A stretch of DNA of 64,000 nucleotides from Paracidobacterium acidisoli (lineage in GTDB: Bacteria; Acidobacteriota; Terriglobia; Terriglobales; Acidobacteriaceae): the NCBI RefSeq assembly GCF_003428625.2, contig NZ_QVQT02000006.1, forward strand, positions 248,001 to 312,000, written 5' to 3'. The notes beneath the pieces were generated by a model that had not been told where the DNA came from, did not search any database, and saw nothing but the letters and a program-made list of their open reading frames with translations. The translations under genes were made by a program, and so were the position numbers. Below are positions 38,063-47,311 of the stretch, in pieces (position 1 is the first letter of the stretch; each line of letters starts with the position of its first letter).

Positions 38063-38295
38063 CGTGAAGCGCCTCCGGTAACCTGCAAGGTCAGAGTGAG
38101 TACTGCAGAGAGAAACACACGAGCCATAACCGCTGCCGGAATCGGCGCCTGTCATAACAGGCGCAGCATGACGTTCGCAGCTTTGATATCTGCGAATACG
38201 ATACAGCAGCGGTTGCTTTTATGCCGGATTACACGGCTGCTCTTTTTTGCACTAATCCCTTCGGGCCAGGCGAACGGCGGGGGCAGACCGCGGGT

Positions 38296-39450
38296 TCAGA
38301 CGGCTTTCAGCGCCTGCTCGAGATCGTCAAGAATATCGCCTGCATCCTCGATTCCCACTGAGATGCGGACCAGGCCGTCGGTGATGCCCAGGCGCGCGCG
38401 TTCCGCCGCGCCGACGGCGGCATGCGTCATGGTGGCGGGATGCGAGATGAGCGTCTCGACGCCGCCGAGCGATTCGCCCAGGGTGCAGACCCTCACGCTC
38501 TTCAACATGTTGTTGGCGTTTTCGAGAGAGCCCGTTTCGAAAGAGATCATCGAGCCGAAGCCCGTCATCTGCCGCTTCGCCAGCGCGTGCTGCGGGTGTT
38601 CGGCGAGACCGGGATAGAAGACTTTGCCGACTTTTTTGTGCCCGGAGAGATACTGCGCGACACTGCGTCCGTTCTCGTCGTGCTGCTTCATGCGCACGGC
38701 CAGGGTCTTTACGCCGCGGAGGATCATCCAGCACTCGAAGGGCGAGAGGATGCCGCCGGTGCACTTCTGCACGAAGGCGAAGGTCTCTTTGTGCTGCGGC
38801 TTTGTGCCGATGAGCACGCCGCCGAGGCCGTCGCTGTGGCCGTTGAGGAACTTGGTGGTCGAGTGCATCACCAGATCGGCGCCCATCTCGATGGGACGCT
38901 GAAAGTACGGCGACATGAAGGTGTTGTCGACGCTCAGCTCGACGCCGCGCTCGTGGCAGATATCGGCGACGGCGCGAACATCGGTGAGGGTCATGAGCGG
39001 ATTGGTCGGTGTCTCGATGTGAACGAGCTTCGTGGCCGGGCGGATGGCGCGGCGCACGGCCTCGGGATCGGAGGTGTCGACGTAACTGAACTCGATGCCG
39101 TAGCGGGTGACGATCTGATTGAAGAGGCGCGGCGTTCCGCCGTAGACGTTCTCACCGCAGATGACGTGATCGCCCGAGCGCAACATGGTGACCAGCGCGG
39201 TGATGGCGGCCATGCCACTGGCGAAGACATGCGCCGATGTGCCGCCTTCAAGCGAGGCGAGGCTGGTTTCGAGCGCGTCGCGGGTGGGGTTGGAGACGCG
39301 GGCGTATTCATAGCCCTTGTTCTTGCCGATCTCCTCCTGCGCGTAGGTGGATGAGAGATAGATGGGGACGTTGACGGCGCCGGTGAGCGGGTCGGGGGAT
39401 TGTCCGTCGTGAATGGCGCGCGTGGCGAAGCCGTGTTTTGCGTGTGTCAT
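38296..39450 (-). CDS. PLP-dependent transsulfuration enzyme (cystathionine gamma-synthase/lyase family)
   Basis: A 384-residue Cys/Met-metabolism PLP enzyme. The PLP lysine is Lys200 (HSTTKFLNGHSD); the phosphate loop FASGMAAI and Tyr/Arg of YEYARVSNPTR match the family; SLGGVETLISHPATMTHA is the C-terminal signature. It could make cystathionine from an activated homoserine and Cys, or cleave cystathionine to Cys. The downstream-oriented neighbour, a cysteine-synthase/CBS type enzyme transcribed in the same direction, favours a transsulfuration pair. ATG 39450 has GGAG 8 bases upstream. Confidence 0.9.
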   Translation of the reverse strand: MTHAKHGFATRAIHDGQSPDPLTGAVNVPIYLSSTYAQEEIGKNKGYEYARVSNPTRDALETSLASLEGGTSAHVFASGMAAITALVTMLRSGDHVICGENVYGGTPRLFNQIVTRYGIEFSYVDTSDPEAVRRAIRPATKLVHIETPTNPLMTLTDVRAVADICHERGVELSVDNTFMSPYFQRPIEMGADLVMHSTTKFLNGHSDGLGGVLIGTKPQHKETFAFVQKCTGGILSPFECWMILRGVKTLAVRMKQHDENGRSVAQYLSGHKKVGKVFYPGLAEHPQHALAKRQMTGFGSMISFETGSLENANNMLKSVRVCTLGESLGGVETLISHPATMTHAAVGAAERARLGITDGLVRISVGIEDAGDILDDLEQALKAV

Positions 39451-39488
39451 GTGCGACTCCGATCCGTTTGTTCTGTTGATAACAGCCG

Positions 39489-39539
39489 GGGCTAAAGCCC
39501 TTCCGTTCCGTTCCTGTTTCACCGGGCTAAAGCCCGGTG
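39489..39539. repeat. Two GGGCTAAAGCCC palindromic elements
   Basis: GGGCTAAAGCCC at 39489-39500 and CACCGGGCTAAAGCCCGGTG at 39520-39539 (8-bp stem, loop TAAA). They lie between the two PLP-enzyme genes and belong to the same family as the GGCTGAAGCC elements, with TAAA instead of TGAA loops. Confidence 0.65.
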
Positions 39540-39609
39540 CTTCTACCCAAAACTCCTATCAGCAATTTAGAAAGAACGATCCATGATTCGGAAAATGCAA
39601 TTTCGACGA

Positions 39610-40560
39610 TCAGTCCTGTTCGAAGATCTTTTTGGACAGATAGCGCTCGGCGGAGTCGGGCACGATGGTGGCGACGCGGCGGCCGGGGCCGAGGCGGCGC
39701 GCGACTTCCAGCGCGGCATACACCATAGCTCCGGCGCTGGACCCGGCGAGCACGCCCTCTTCGGCGGCGAGACGCCTGACCATGGCGAAGGCATCTGTAT
39801 CTGTCACGGCGACGATTTCGTCGGCGACATCGCGGTCGAAGGTCTTGGGGATGAAGGAGACGCCGATGCCTTCCACCTTGTGGTGGCCCGGTTCCCCGCC
39901 CTGCAGGATCGATCCCTGGGTCTCGACGGCGACGGCCAGGACGGCGGGGTTCTGCTCCCTGAGATAACGGGCGATGCCGGAGAAGGTGCCGCCGGTGCCG
40001 ACGCCGGCGACAAAGGCGTCGATGCGCCCTTCCATCTGCTCCCACAGCTCGCGGGCGGTCGTGTCGTGGTGAAAATGCGGGTTGGCCGGATTTTCGAACT
40101 GCATGGCCGGAAAGATATTGGGATCACCTTTGGCGAGGGCCAGGGCGGCGCGGATGGCTCCGCTCATTCCCTCGGCTTCGGGGGTGCGGTGGACTTCGGC
40201 TCCAAAGCCCCGCATGAGCATGCACTTTTCTTCGGCGAAGCCCTCGGGCACGAAGAGCACCACGCGGTAGCCGCGGTTGACGCCGACCAGCGCCAGGCCG
40301 ACCCCGGTGTTGCCCGCCGTCGCCTCGACGATGGTCGAGCCAGGATGGAGCAGCCCCCGCCCTTCGGCATCGAGGATCATACCGAGAGCGGCGCGGTCTT
40401 TCACGCTGCCGCCGGGGTTCAGAAATTCAAGCTTGGCATAGACAGCAGCCATCTGCGGGGTACAGAGACGGCTGAGGCGCAGCATGGGCGTCCGGCCAAT
40501 AAGCTCTGTGATATCTTCCGCTACCCGCAGGCCGGATTCAGAAAAAGTCCGCGTCGTCAT
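39610..40560 (-). CDS. Cysteine synthase / cystathionine beta-synthase family PLP enzyme
   Basis: A 316-residue fold-type II PLP enzyme. PLP lysine Lys54 in NPGGSVKDRAA; phosphate-binding and substrate loops TAGNTGVGLA and GVGTGGTFSGIARYL; C-terminal SSAGAM segment. O-acetylserine sulfhydrylase and cystathionine beta-synthase share these motifs; a CBS regulatory domain is absent. EATAGNTG replaces the usual EPTSGNTG, so the substrate loop differs slightly. It precedes the gamma-type enzyme by 159 bases on the same strand, allowing a Ser/homocysteine to Cys route. Start ATG 40560; a GTG one codon earlier is possible. Confidence 0.88.
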   Translation of the reverse strand: MTTRTFSESGLRVAEDITELIGRTPMLRLSRLCTPQMAAVYAKLEFLNPGGSVKDRAALGMILDAEGRGLLHPGSTIVEATAGNTGVGLALVGVNRGYRVVLFVPEGFAEEKCMLMRGFGAEVHRTPEAEGMSGAIRAALALAKGDPNIFPAMQFENPANPHFHHDTTARELWEQMEGRIDAFVAGVGTGGTFSGIARYLREQNPAVLAVAVETQGSILQGGEPGHHKVEGIGVSFIPKTFDRDVADEIVAVTDTDAFAMVRRLAAEEGVLAGSSAGAMVYAALEVARRLGPGRRVATIVPDSAERYLSKKIFEQD

Positions 40561-40563
40561 CAC

Positions 40564-40898
40564 GAAGCTCTCAGATTATCAGGATCGGAGTGCTTCCCGC
40601 TGCCCCCGGGGGCTCCGGATCGCGGCCGGACCGGTCATGAAGCGCCGGGAAGCTCTCTCCGGGGCGGCCGGAACCGGGTCCGGAATCAGATCCGGAATCA
40701 GATCCGGGGGCCTTCCGGGAGGGCGGCGCAGAGGCCTGTCCGGGGCGGGCAGACGGCGGCCAATAAAAGGCGGGCCTCCTCTGTTTTCAATGTTTTTCCG
40801 GAAAATTTGAGGGTAAACTCATCCTCAGCCCGCCGTTTTAATCTCTGTACCCCTGAGCCCTGTTCGCCGGGTCAGTACACGGTCAGTTCTCTGCCAGA
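40564..40898. other. Intergenic region with 12-bp tandem repeat
   Basis: A 335-base divergent gap, no gene seen. TCCGGAATCAGA occurs twice in tandem (40679-40690, 40691-40702) with a third TCCGG start. Near 40853-40862 lies CTGAGCCCTG, related to the dispersed 20-mer in rlmN. Promoters for cysK-type and diguanylate cyclase genes should be here but no strong match was found. Confidence 0.5.
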
Positions 40899-42590
40899 TT
40901 GTTCATACGAAGCTCCAACCCGCTGCGCCGCAGAAGCCGAGCCATCACCATTCTGGGGATGACCGCGCTGGCGGTCGTCGTGTTTCTGTCTCTGACGGGG
41001 TATGTGGTCTTCCGGAATACCGAGAATCTTCTTGCCGCCCGCGATTCGGTGCAGCACTCGCAGGAGGTTCTCTACAACCTGCAGACGATCACGCTGCAGC
41101 TGGAGCAGATCAACGAGCACGCGCATCTCTACCTGCTGACGCGCGACAGCGATCAGCTTCGCATGGCAGAGGACACGGCGGCGAGCCTCAACGGCACCCT
41201 GCTGCACCTGCAGGAGCTTGTGGACGATAACCCTTCGCAGACACGGCATGTGCACGATCTGCTTGCCACCTACAACGATCTGCAGCGCGCGGTCGCCGCC
41301 TCGGCGTCGGGCTCGGCCGGCAGGCTCGAAGAGGAGCTGGTCCTCAGCCGGCGCACGGTCTCAGTGATGCGGCAGGAGGAGAACGACCTTTTCGCGCAGC
41401 GCACCCGGAATTCGCAGAAGCGCAACATCTCGAGTATTGCGGCGCGCATTCTGATGGTCGCCGTATCGCTGATCACCGTTCTGGTGCTCTTCGGCTTTCT
41501 GCTGCGCGATGCCCTCTACCGCAAACGGTCGGAGGAGCAGATGCAGGAGACGAATGCGCGGCTGGCGCTGACGGTCGAGGCGCTGGAGCGCAAGGCGCGG
41601 GAGTCCACGCTGCTGACGGAGGCGCGTGACGAGCTGGCGCTGTGCCAGTCGTCCCTCCAGGCGCAGGAGTGCGCGGCGCGGTATCTGGAGCGCCTGCTGC
41701 CGGCCACCTCCGGAGCGGTATGCATCATCAACAACTCGCGCCAGATGGTGGAGCTGGCCGCGATATGGCAGACGCCGCAGAATCTGCTGGACGGATTTTC
41801 GCTCGACTCCTGCTGCGGGCTGCGCTCGGGGCGCGCGCGCTGGCGGAAGCCTCCGGCCTCAGAGGTGCATTGCGGACACTTTACCGGAGATAGCCCTGAG
41901 ATCTATCTCTGCCTTCCCCTGGCGGCGCACGGAGACACGCTTGGCGTGGTGTACGTCGAATGCCGGACGCCGGGCGTCGCCGCCATGGTGGAGGCGCACA
42001 TCACACCGCTGCAGGAGCTGGTGGAGCTGGCATCGATCTCCATCGCCAGCCTGAACCTTCGCAGCCGGCTGGAGAACCAGTCGATCCGCGACGGCCTGAC
42101 CGGGATGTTCAACCGCCGGTTCATGGAGATCGCGCTCGAACGCGAGCTGCGCCGCGCCGACCGTCACCAGAAGTCGACCGCGATCATGATGCTCGACGTC
42201 GACCACTTCAAGCAGTTCAACGACACCTTCGGCCATGAGGCAGGCGACATGGTGCTGCGCGAGGTGGCCGAGACGATGCACAAGTTCGTGCGCAGCGACG
42301 ATACCGTATGCCGCTACGGAGGCGAGGAGTTTGTCATCATCCTGCCGGAAGCCTCTGTCGACACGGTGCACGAGCGGGCCGAGGTGCTGCGGCGGCTGGT
42401 GGGCGATACGACGCTGCGCTACCGCGGGCAGGCGCTGCGCCAGATCACCATCTCGATCGGCATCGCGCTCTATCCCTATCACGCCGATTCGATGGAGATG
42501 CTGCTGCGCGCCGCCGACCGCGCGCTCTATGAAGCCAAGCACAAGGGACGGAACCGCGTGATTCTGGCCTCGTCGAATATCTACGCCTGA
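40899..42590 (+). CDS. Membrane-bound GAF-GGDEF diguanylate cyclase
   Basis: A 563-residue signalling protein. TM1 about 15-38, an extracytoplasmic helical sensor region (about 40-180), TM2 about 185-205, coiled coil, GAF-like domain about 245-385, GGDEF domain about 395-555. The active site is GGEEF (474-478); the inhibitory I-site RSDD lies five residues upstream, so product inhibition by c-di-GMP is expected. Makes c-di-GMP from two GTP. Start TTG 40899 is the only one in the frame before TM1; no strong Shine-Dalgarno sequence is visible. Confidence 0.88.
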   Translation: MFIRSSNPLRRRSRAITILGMTALAVVVFLSLTGYVVFRNTENLLAARDSVQHSQEVLYNLQTITLQLEQINEHAHLYLLTRDSDQLRMAEDTAASLNGTLLHLQELVDDNPSQTRHVHDLLATYNDLQRAVAASASGSAGRLEEELVLSRRTVSVMRQEENDLFAQRTRNSQKRNISSIAARILMVAVSLITVLVLFGFLLRDALYRKRSEEQMQETNARLALTVEALERKARESTLLTEARDELALCQSSLQAQECAARYLERLLPATSGAVCIINNSRQMVELAAIWQTPQNLLDGFSLDSCCGLRSGRARWRKPPASEVHCGHFTGDSPEIYLCLPLAAHGDTLGVVYVECRTPGVAAMVEAHITPLQELVELASISIASLNLRSRLENQSIRDGLTGMFNRRFMEIALERELRRADRHQKSTAIMMLDVDHFKQFNDTFGHEAGDMVLREVAETMHKFVRSDDTVCRYGGEEFVIILPEASVDTVHERAEVLRRLVGDTTLRYRGQALRQITISIGIALYPYHADSMEMLLRAADRALYEAKHKGRNRVILASSNIYA

Positions 42591-42626
42591 GCGTCCTGCT
42601 CTGCGTTTTCCGATCCGGGTTTTCAA

Positions 42627-43832
42627 TCAGGGGTGCTGGACGGGCGGCGTCTTTGCGGCGGCTCCCGCAGCGTCGGGCTTCGGGAAGTATCCGGTGCGGG
42701 TACGGATGGTCAGCTTTCCGTGATTCGCGGCCTTTGCATCGACGCGGACCACGCGGTATCCGCCGAGGCTGGGCGGTTTGGTCGAGCGGTAGCCGATGGT
42801 GTACTGGTTGCGGATGTCGCGCGCGACCTCGGCGGTGATGGAATCGACTTCAGAGAGCGAATGGGGAAAGTAGGCGATGCCTCCGGTCTCGGTCGAGAGC
42901 ATCTCGAGCGCCCGCCGGGCGCGGTGCGAGGTGCGGCCGCCGCTGTCTTCGCCGAAGAGCAGGCCGATGGAGTAGACGACCGGGCCCTGCAGATTCTGAA
43001 TACGGCGGATGGTCTGCTCGAGCGTCAGCACCGAGGCGTTGTCTTCGCCGTCGGTGATGATGAGCAGCACCTGTTTGGGGCGCTTCGCATGCTTCGCCAG
43101 CTCGTCGGCTGAGGCGATCACGGCATCGTACAGAGCGGTTCCGCCCTTGGAGTCGATGTGCGACAGCCCCTCGCGGAGCTTGTTGATGTTCGAGGTGAAA
43201 TCCTGGTCGATGAAGGCTTCGTCGGAGAAGTTGACGATGAAGGCCTCATCGTCCGGGTTAGAGGCCCGGACCAGGTCGAGAGCGGCGGTGTTGACCGCGG
43301 CGCGCTTGTCGCGCATCGAGCCCGAGTTATCGACCAGAATGCCCATCGAAACGGGAATATCCTGGTGCTGGAAGGAGAGCATCACCTGCGGGGTGTTGTC
43401 TTCCCAGACGTGGAAGTCGTCCTTCGTCAGGTCGTTGACCAGGTGGCCGTCCTTGTCGACGACGGTGCAGTTGAGCACCACCTCTTCGACGTCCCGGCGC
43501 AGGGTATAGGTGCCCTGCTGCTTCACGATCTCCTGCGGCTTCTCCGGCTGAGCGGATTCGGTATTTCCGGGGCTGATGGTCTCGTTGTCTCCACGGTCGG
43601 GGCCGAGAACCGGGTCGCGGTCGACGTTGAGCGGCTGCTGCGCCTCGGGCGCGGGTGTTTCCTTCGGCTGCGAGGGAGCCGTCTGAGTCTGTGCGCTCTG
43701 TGCGGAAGAGGCGGGCGGTGCTGCCGCAGGATGCGCAGCCCCCGGCGTCTGCGCGGCCAGGAGCGCCGGCGTGAGCATACAGACGAAGAACGAAAGGAAA
43801 ACAGGTATCCGTCGGTTACTGCAGCGGGGCAT
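42627..43832 (-). CDS. Acidobacterial VWFA-related secreted protein (2)
   Basis: A 401-residue exported protein with a signal peptide (IPVFLSFFVCMLTPALLAAQ). A Pro/Gln-rich low-complexity stretch (about 25-100) precedes a von Willebrand factor A domain with a complete MIDAS start, VDNSGSMRDKR, and later TDGEDNAS. The C-terminal tail TIGYRSTKPPSLGGYRVVRVDAK is shared with its upstream neighbour. VWA domains with MIDAS bind divalent metal and protein ligands. It overlaps the end of the other VWA gene by 17 bases, so translation is probably coupled. Function unknown. Confidence 0.85.
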   Translation of the reverse strand: MPRCSNRRIPVFLSFFVCMLTPALLAAQTPGAAHPAAAPPASSAQSAQTQTAPSQPKETPAPEAQQPLNVDRDPVLGPDRGDNETISPGNTESAQPEKPQEIVKQQGTYTLRRDVEEVVLNCTVVDKDGHLVNDLTKDDFHVWEDNTPQVMLSFQHQDIPVSMGILVDNSGSMRDKRAAVNTAALDLVRASNPDDEAFIVNFSDEAFIDQDFTSNINKLREGLSHIDSKGGTALYDAVIASADELAKHAKRPKQVLLIITDGEDNASVLTLEQTIRRIQNLQGPVVYSIGLLFGEDSGGRTSHRARRALEMLSTETGGIAYFPHSLSEVDSITAEVARDIRNQYTIGYRSTKPPSLGGYRVVRVDAKAANHGKLTIRTRTGYFPKPDAAGAAAKTPPVQHP

Positions 43833-44901
43833 AGTATCCGGCACGTGCATGAACTGTCAGCTGAGGCAGCCCTTGCGGCGGCACCAGCTTCACTTTCAAT
43901 TTACGCCACTTTCCGTCCCGTTTTGAATCGTCTGTCTTATATCCGATCACATATTCATTGCGCAGCTCGGCGCTGATGCGGGTGGCGATATCGCCCATTT
44001 CGGAGACATCGTCGACGCGAAAGAGCCGTCCGCCGGTCTCGTTGCTGATGTCGGAGAGCAGCATCGGCCCGTTGCGCTCCTCGATGGTGGCGGCGTAGGG
44101 ATCGAAGATGCCGATGGAATAGATCTGCGTGTCGGCCTCGCGCACGGCGGACCGGACCTCGCCTTCGGTGTACCGGCTGCGGTTGTCTCCGCCGTCGGAG
44201 ACGATGAGCAGGGCGCGGCGGTCGTACTTCGCCTGCTTCATTTTGTCGAGACCGAAGTAGATGGCGTCGAGCAGAGCGGTGCGGTTGCCCGGATGCACGG
44301 TCGCGAGGCGCGCCTCGATCTCGTCGACCGATGAGGTGAAGTCCTCGATCAGCTCGGGGCGGTCGTTGAATCCGATCACGAAAAACTGATCCTGGGGGTT
44401 GGCCGTCTTCAGAAACTGCAGGATCGAGTCGCGGGCCCGGACAACCTTGTTGCTCATGCTGCCGCTGAGATCGAAGATGATGCCGATGGAGACGGGCGTG
44501 TCTTCACTGGAAAAGGTCTTGATCGCTTCGCCGCGATTGTTTTCGTAGATGAAGAAGTTCTCTTTTTCGAGGCCGGTCACCAGCCGGTCCAGCGGATCGG
44601 TAACGGTGAGCGGCACCAGCACCAGGTTCGTATCCACGCGGATACGCATGCCGGTATGCAGCGATCCGGCAGCCATAACGTCTTTTGCGTCGGGAACTGC
44701 GGGGTCGGCAGGATGCGCAGGGGGCGGTGTGTTGACGTGGACCCGGTTCAGCGGATCTTCCTGCGCATGCGCCTGGAGCTGCAAAACCAGTACGGCGATG
44801 GCCAGCAGCCAGGCGACCCGGCACAGACGCGCCTGGAAGCCATGACTACGGAGCCCTGGAGGAAATCTGGAGACGAATTTGCGCCCGACCAGGGACGCCA
44901 T
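43816..44901 (-). CDS. Acidobacterial VWFA-related secreted protein (1)
   Basis: A 361-residue paralogue of the next gene. Signal peptide core LLAIAVLVLQLQAHAQ. VWA domain with MIDAS FDLSGSMSNKV and SDGGDNRSRY; common upstream strand LVPLTVTDPLDRLVTGLEKENF and common C-terminal YVIGYKTDDSKRDGKWRKLKVK. ATG 44901 is preferred because it has an SD-like GGTGAG and leads directly into a signal peptide; the open frame extends to 45120 without good features. First gene of the pair. Function unknown. Confidence 0.85.
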   Translation of the reverse strand: MASLVGRKFVSRFPPGLRSHGFQARLCRVAWLLAIAVLVLQLQAHAQEDPLNRVHVNTPPPAHPADPAVPDAKDVMAAGSLHTGMRIRVDTNLVLVPLTVTDPLDRLVTGLEKENFFIYENNRGEAIKTFSSEDTPVSIGIIFDLSGSMSNKVVRARDSILQFLKTANPQDQFFVIGFNDRPELIEDFTSSVDEIEARLATVHPGNRTALLDAIYFGLDKMKQAKYDRRALLIVSDGGDNRSRYTEGEVRSAVREADTQIYSIGIFDPYAATIEERNGPMLLSDISNETGGRLFRVDDVSEMGDIATRISAELRNEYVIGYKTDDSKRDGKWRKLKVKLVPPQGLPQLTVHARAGYYAPLQ

Positions 44902-45183
44902 GCTCTCACCGGTCCTTAACAGGAATGCTGCCACGAACGAAGGAGCTTCGGCAATATAGTTGAGCAACAGTTCTTTATTCTTTGATGCAGCACAAAGGGT
45001 TTTCACCGTCTTCGTCATAAAATGACGGACGATTTCGGCCGCGCTGCATTCCGGCAGTGGCTTTGGGGGAGCGTAACTCCATCGCTTCCCTGCGTTACAA
45101 TCGGTCAGGTATAACGGCATTTCGACTGTTCAAGAGCAAAGTGCCGGCATTTTCTCCCGGCGCGCTGGAGCCCGACTACCCGC

Positions 45184-46533
45184 ATGGCCCGCATCTACCC
45201 CTTCCGCGCACTGCGTTACAACCCTTCCATCGTTTCGCTGCAGGACGTGGTCACCCAGCCCTACGACAGGATCACTCCCGCCATGCAGCAGGCTTACTAC
45301 CAGCGCAGCCCGTACAACATGGTGCGAATCGTGCTGCGCCAGCCGGAGCTTTTCGACCGGCAGGACAGCCTCTACGCCGATGCCGCACGCGATTTCGCGG
45401 CGTGGCGGAAGAGCGGCATTCTGGCGCAGGAGAGCGCGCCCTGCATCTTCGCTTACTCGCAGCGCTTTACGGCTCCCGGCACAGAGACAGTCCTCGAGCG
45501 CCGGGGCTTCATCGCGCTCGGCGAGCTGTGCGACTACGACCGGCAGATCGTCTTTCGCCATGAGCAGACACACTCCGGCCCGAAGGCCGACCGGCTGAGT
45601 CTGCTGCGCGCCACACGGGCCAACTTCGGGCAGATCTTCATGCTGTATTCCGACCCCGGACTGACCGCCGAGCGCCTGCTCTTCAGCAGCCCGGCGATGC
45701 CTGATATGGAAGTGACGGATGAATACGGCGTGCTGCACCGCGTCTGGAAGGTCTCCGACCCGGCGACGATCAATCTGCTGACTACCGCGCTTACCGACCG
45801 GAAGCTGATCATTGCCGACGGGCACCACCGCTACGAGACGGCTCTGGCCTACGCCCGCGAACGAGCGGCGCTGCCTGTGCCGCCACCCGAGGCGGAGGGT
45901 GACGAGAGTCCGACGGAGCACGCGCCGGGACGGCTGCACGAGCCGCAGTCGCCGGAGTCGGCCGCGATGATGACCTTCATCAACATGGACTCCGACGGCC
46001 TGGTGATTCTGTCGGCCCATCGGGTGCTCTTCGGCCTCAGCGATTTTCTTCCTTCGGCGTTTCTGGAAAAGGCCGCAGCCTTCTTCGAGGTCGAGCCGAT
46101 TGCCGGCGACAACCTCGACGCGGCGATGGAGCGCCTCGGCCGACTGCGCGACCGGACCGCATTCCTCACCGTGACACGCGCCGGGCGGTTTCTGCTGACG
46201 GCGAAGCCGGAGGCGGTCGCGGCGGCGCTTGACGGCATCTCTCCAAGGCAGCGGCGTCTCGACGTGGTGCAGCTGCACGCGCTGATCTTTGAAAGGCTGC
46301 TGGGCATTACGCAGGAGAAGATTCGCGAGCAGGCGCACCTTCGTTATCTGCGCGATGCGGCGGAGGCGGCCGATCAGGTGGTGAACGGCGAGGCCGATGC
46401 GGCCTTCCTGATGAACCCGGTCACGCTCGATCAGCTTCGCGAGATTGCCTTTGCCGGCGAGGTGCTGCCGCAGAAGTCCACCGACTTTTTTCCCAAGCTG
46501 CTCAGCGGTCTGGCGGTGTATGCACTGGATTAG
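45184..46533 (+). CDS. DUF1015 family protein
   Basis: A 449-residue cytoplasmic protein of the DUF1015 family: ARIYPFRALRYNPSIVSLQDVVTQPYDRI at the start (family opening pattern), YNMVRIVLR, then LIIADGHHRYETALAYARER, a HxxR motif likely at an active or binding site, and MNPVTLDQLREIAFAGEVLPQKSTDFFPKL at the end. A role has been suggested in serine or nucleotide-type kinase chemistry for distant relatives but is not established here. Its end overlaps the amidase start by 14 bases, tying it to the cell-wall genes. Confidence 0.85.
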   Translation: MARIYPFRALRYNPSIVSLQDVVTQPYDRITPAMQQAYYQRSPYNMVRIVLRQPELFDRQDSLYADAARDFAAWRKSGILAQESAPCIFAYSQRFTAPGTETVLERRGFIALGELCDYDRQIVFRHEQTHSGPKADRLSLLRATRANFGQIFMLYSDPGLTAERLLFSSPAMPDMEVTDEYGVLHRVWKVSDPATINLLTTALTDRKLIIADGHHRYETALAYARERAALPVPPPEAEGDESPTEHAPGRLHEPQSPESAAMMTFINMDSDGLVILSAHRVLFGLSDFLPSAFLEKAAAFFEVEPIAGDNLDAAMERLGRLRDRTAFLTVTRAGRFLLTAKPEAVAAALDGISPRQRRLDVVQLHALIFERLLGITQEKIREQAHLRYLRDAAEAADQVVNGEADAAFLMNPVTLDQLREIAFAGEVLPQKSTDFFPKLLSGLAVYALD

Positions 46534-47311
46534 GTCCGCCTGCGCCGCTCTGCCGGCTCTGCTGCTGCCGTTGTCTCTCCCGGTATTGTCATTCCCGGTC
46601 TTCGCGCAGAACCAGCAGCCGCCGGTGCCTGCACAGCCGCCTGCTCCGCTCACGCTGCCTCAGCCGGCGGGTGCTCCGCCTGTGCCTGCGCAGGCAGCGC
46701 CGGCGCATGTGGAGCCGCGCTATCTGGTGGTGCTCGATGCGGCGCATGGCGGCGGCGATACCGGGGCGCGCATCTCCGATAAGGTGGTCGAGAAGGATCT
46801 GACGCTCGCGCTCTCGGTGCGGCTGCGCTCCACGCTCAATGCGCACGGCATCGGAGTGGTGACGACGCGCGAATCCGATGTGCTGATTGCACCCCCGGCG
46901 CGCGCCGGGGCTGCGAATCACGCGCAGGCCGCGGCCTGTCTGCTGATTCATGCCACGGCCACGGGAAGCGGCGTGCATCTGTTCACCTCTTCGCTGGCTC
47001 CGGCGCCGTATGCGCGCTTCGCGCCCTGGCAGACGGCGCAGGCGGCTTACGTGACGCAGAGCCTGAAGCTTTCCTCCGATATCGATTCGGCGCTGGCGCA
47101 TGCGCAGATTCCGGTCACGCTGGGACGCGCATCGGTGGCGCCCATCGACAACCTCACCTGTCCTGCGGTTGCGCTCGAAGTGGCTCCGCTGGCGGCGGGC
47201 AACACCACCAAAGCCGAGCCCATCTCCGACGCCAGCTATCAGAAGTCGGTCATCGATGCGATCACGGCCGCGCTCGAACAATGGCGCAGCGACTGGAGGC
47301 AGCAGCCCTGA
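46520..47311 (+). CDS. N-acetylmuramoyl-L-alanine amidase, divergent Amidase_3
   Basis: A 263-residue exported protein. Signal peptide (LPALLLPLSLPVLSFPVFAQ), a Pro/Ala-rich linker to about residue 65, then an Amidase_3 domain: LDAAHGGGDTGA (zinc His in AHGG), EKDLTLALSVRL (Glu ligand), GVVTTRESD, and CPAVALEVAPLA near the C-terminus. The third zinc-site segment usually read SIHANA is LIHATATGSG, a clear divergence. Cleaves the bond between MurNAc and L-Ala of peptidoglycan if active. Start ATG 46520 overlaps the upstream stop by 14 bases. Confidence 0.78.
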   Translation: MHWIRSACAALPALLLPLSLPVLSFPVFAQNQQPPVPAQPPAPLTLPQPAGAPPVPAQAAPAHVEPRYLVVLDAAHGGGDTGARISDKVVEKDLTLALSVRLRSTLNAHGIGVVTTRESDVLIAPPARAGAANHAQAAACLLIHATATGSGVHLFTSSLAPAPYARFAPWQTAQAAYVTQSLKLSSDIDSALAHAQIPVTLGRASVAPIDNLTCPAVALEVAPLAAGNTTKAEPISDASYQKSVIDAITAALEQWRSDWRQQP

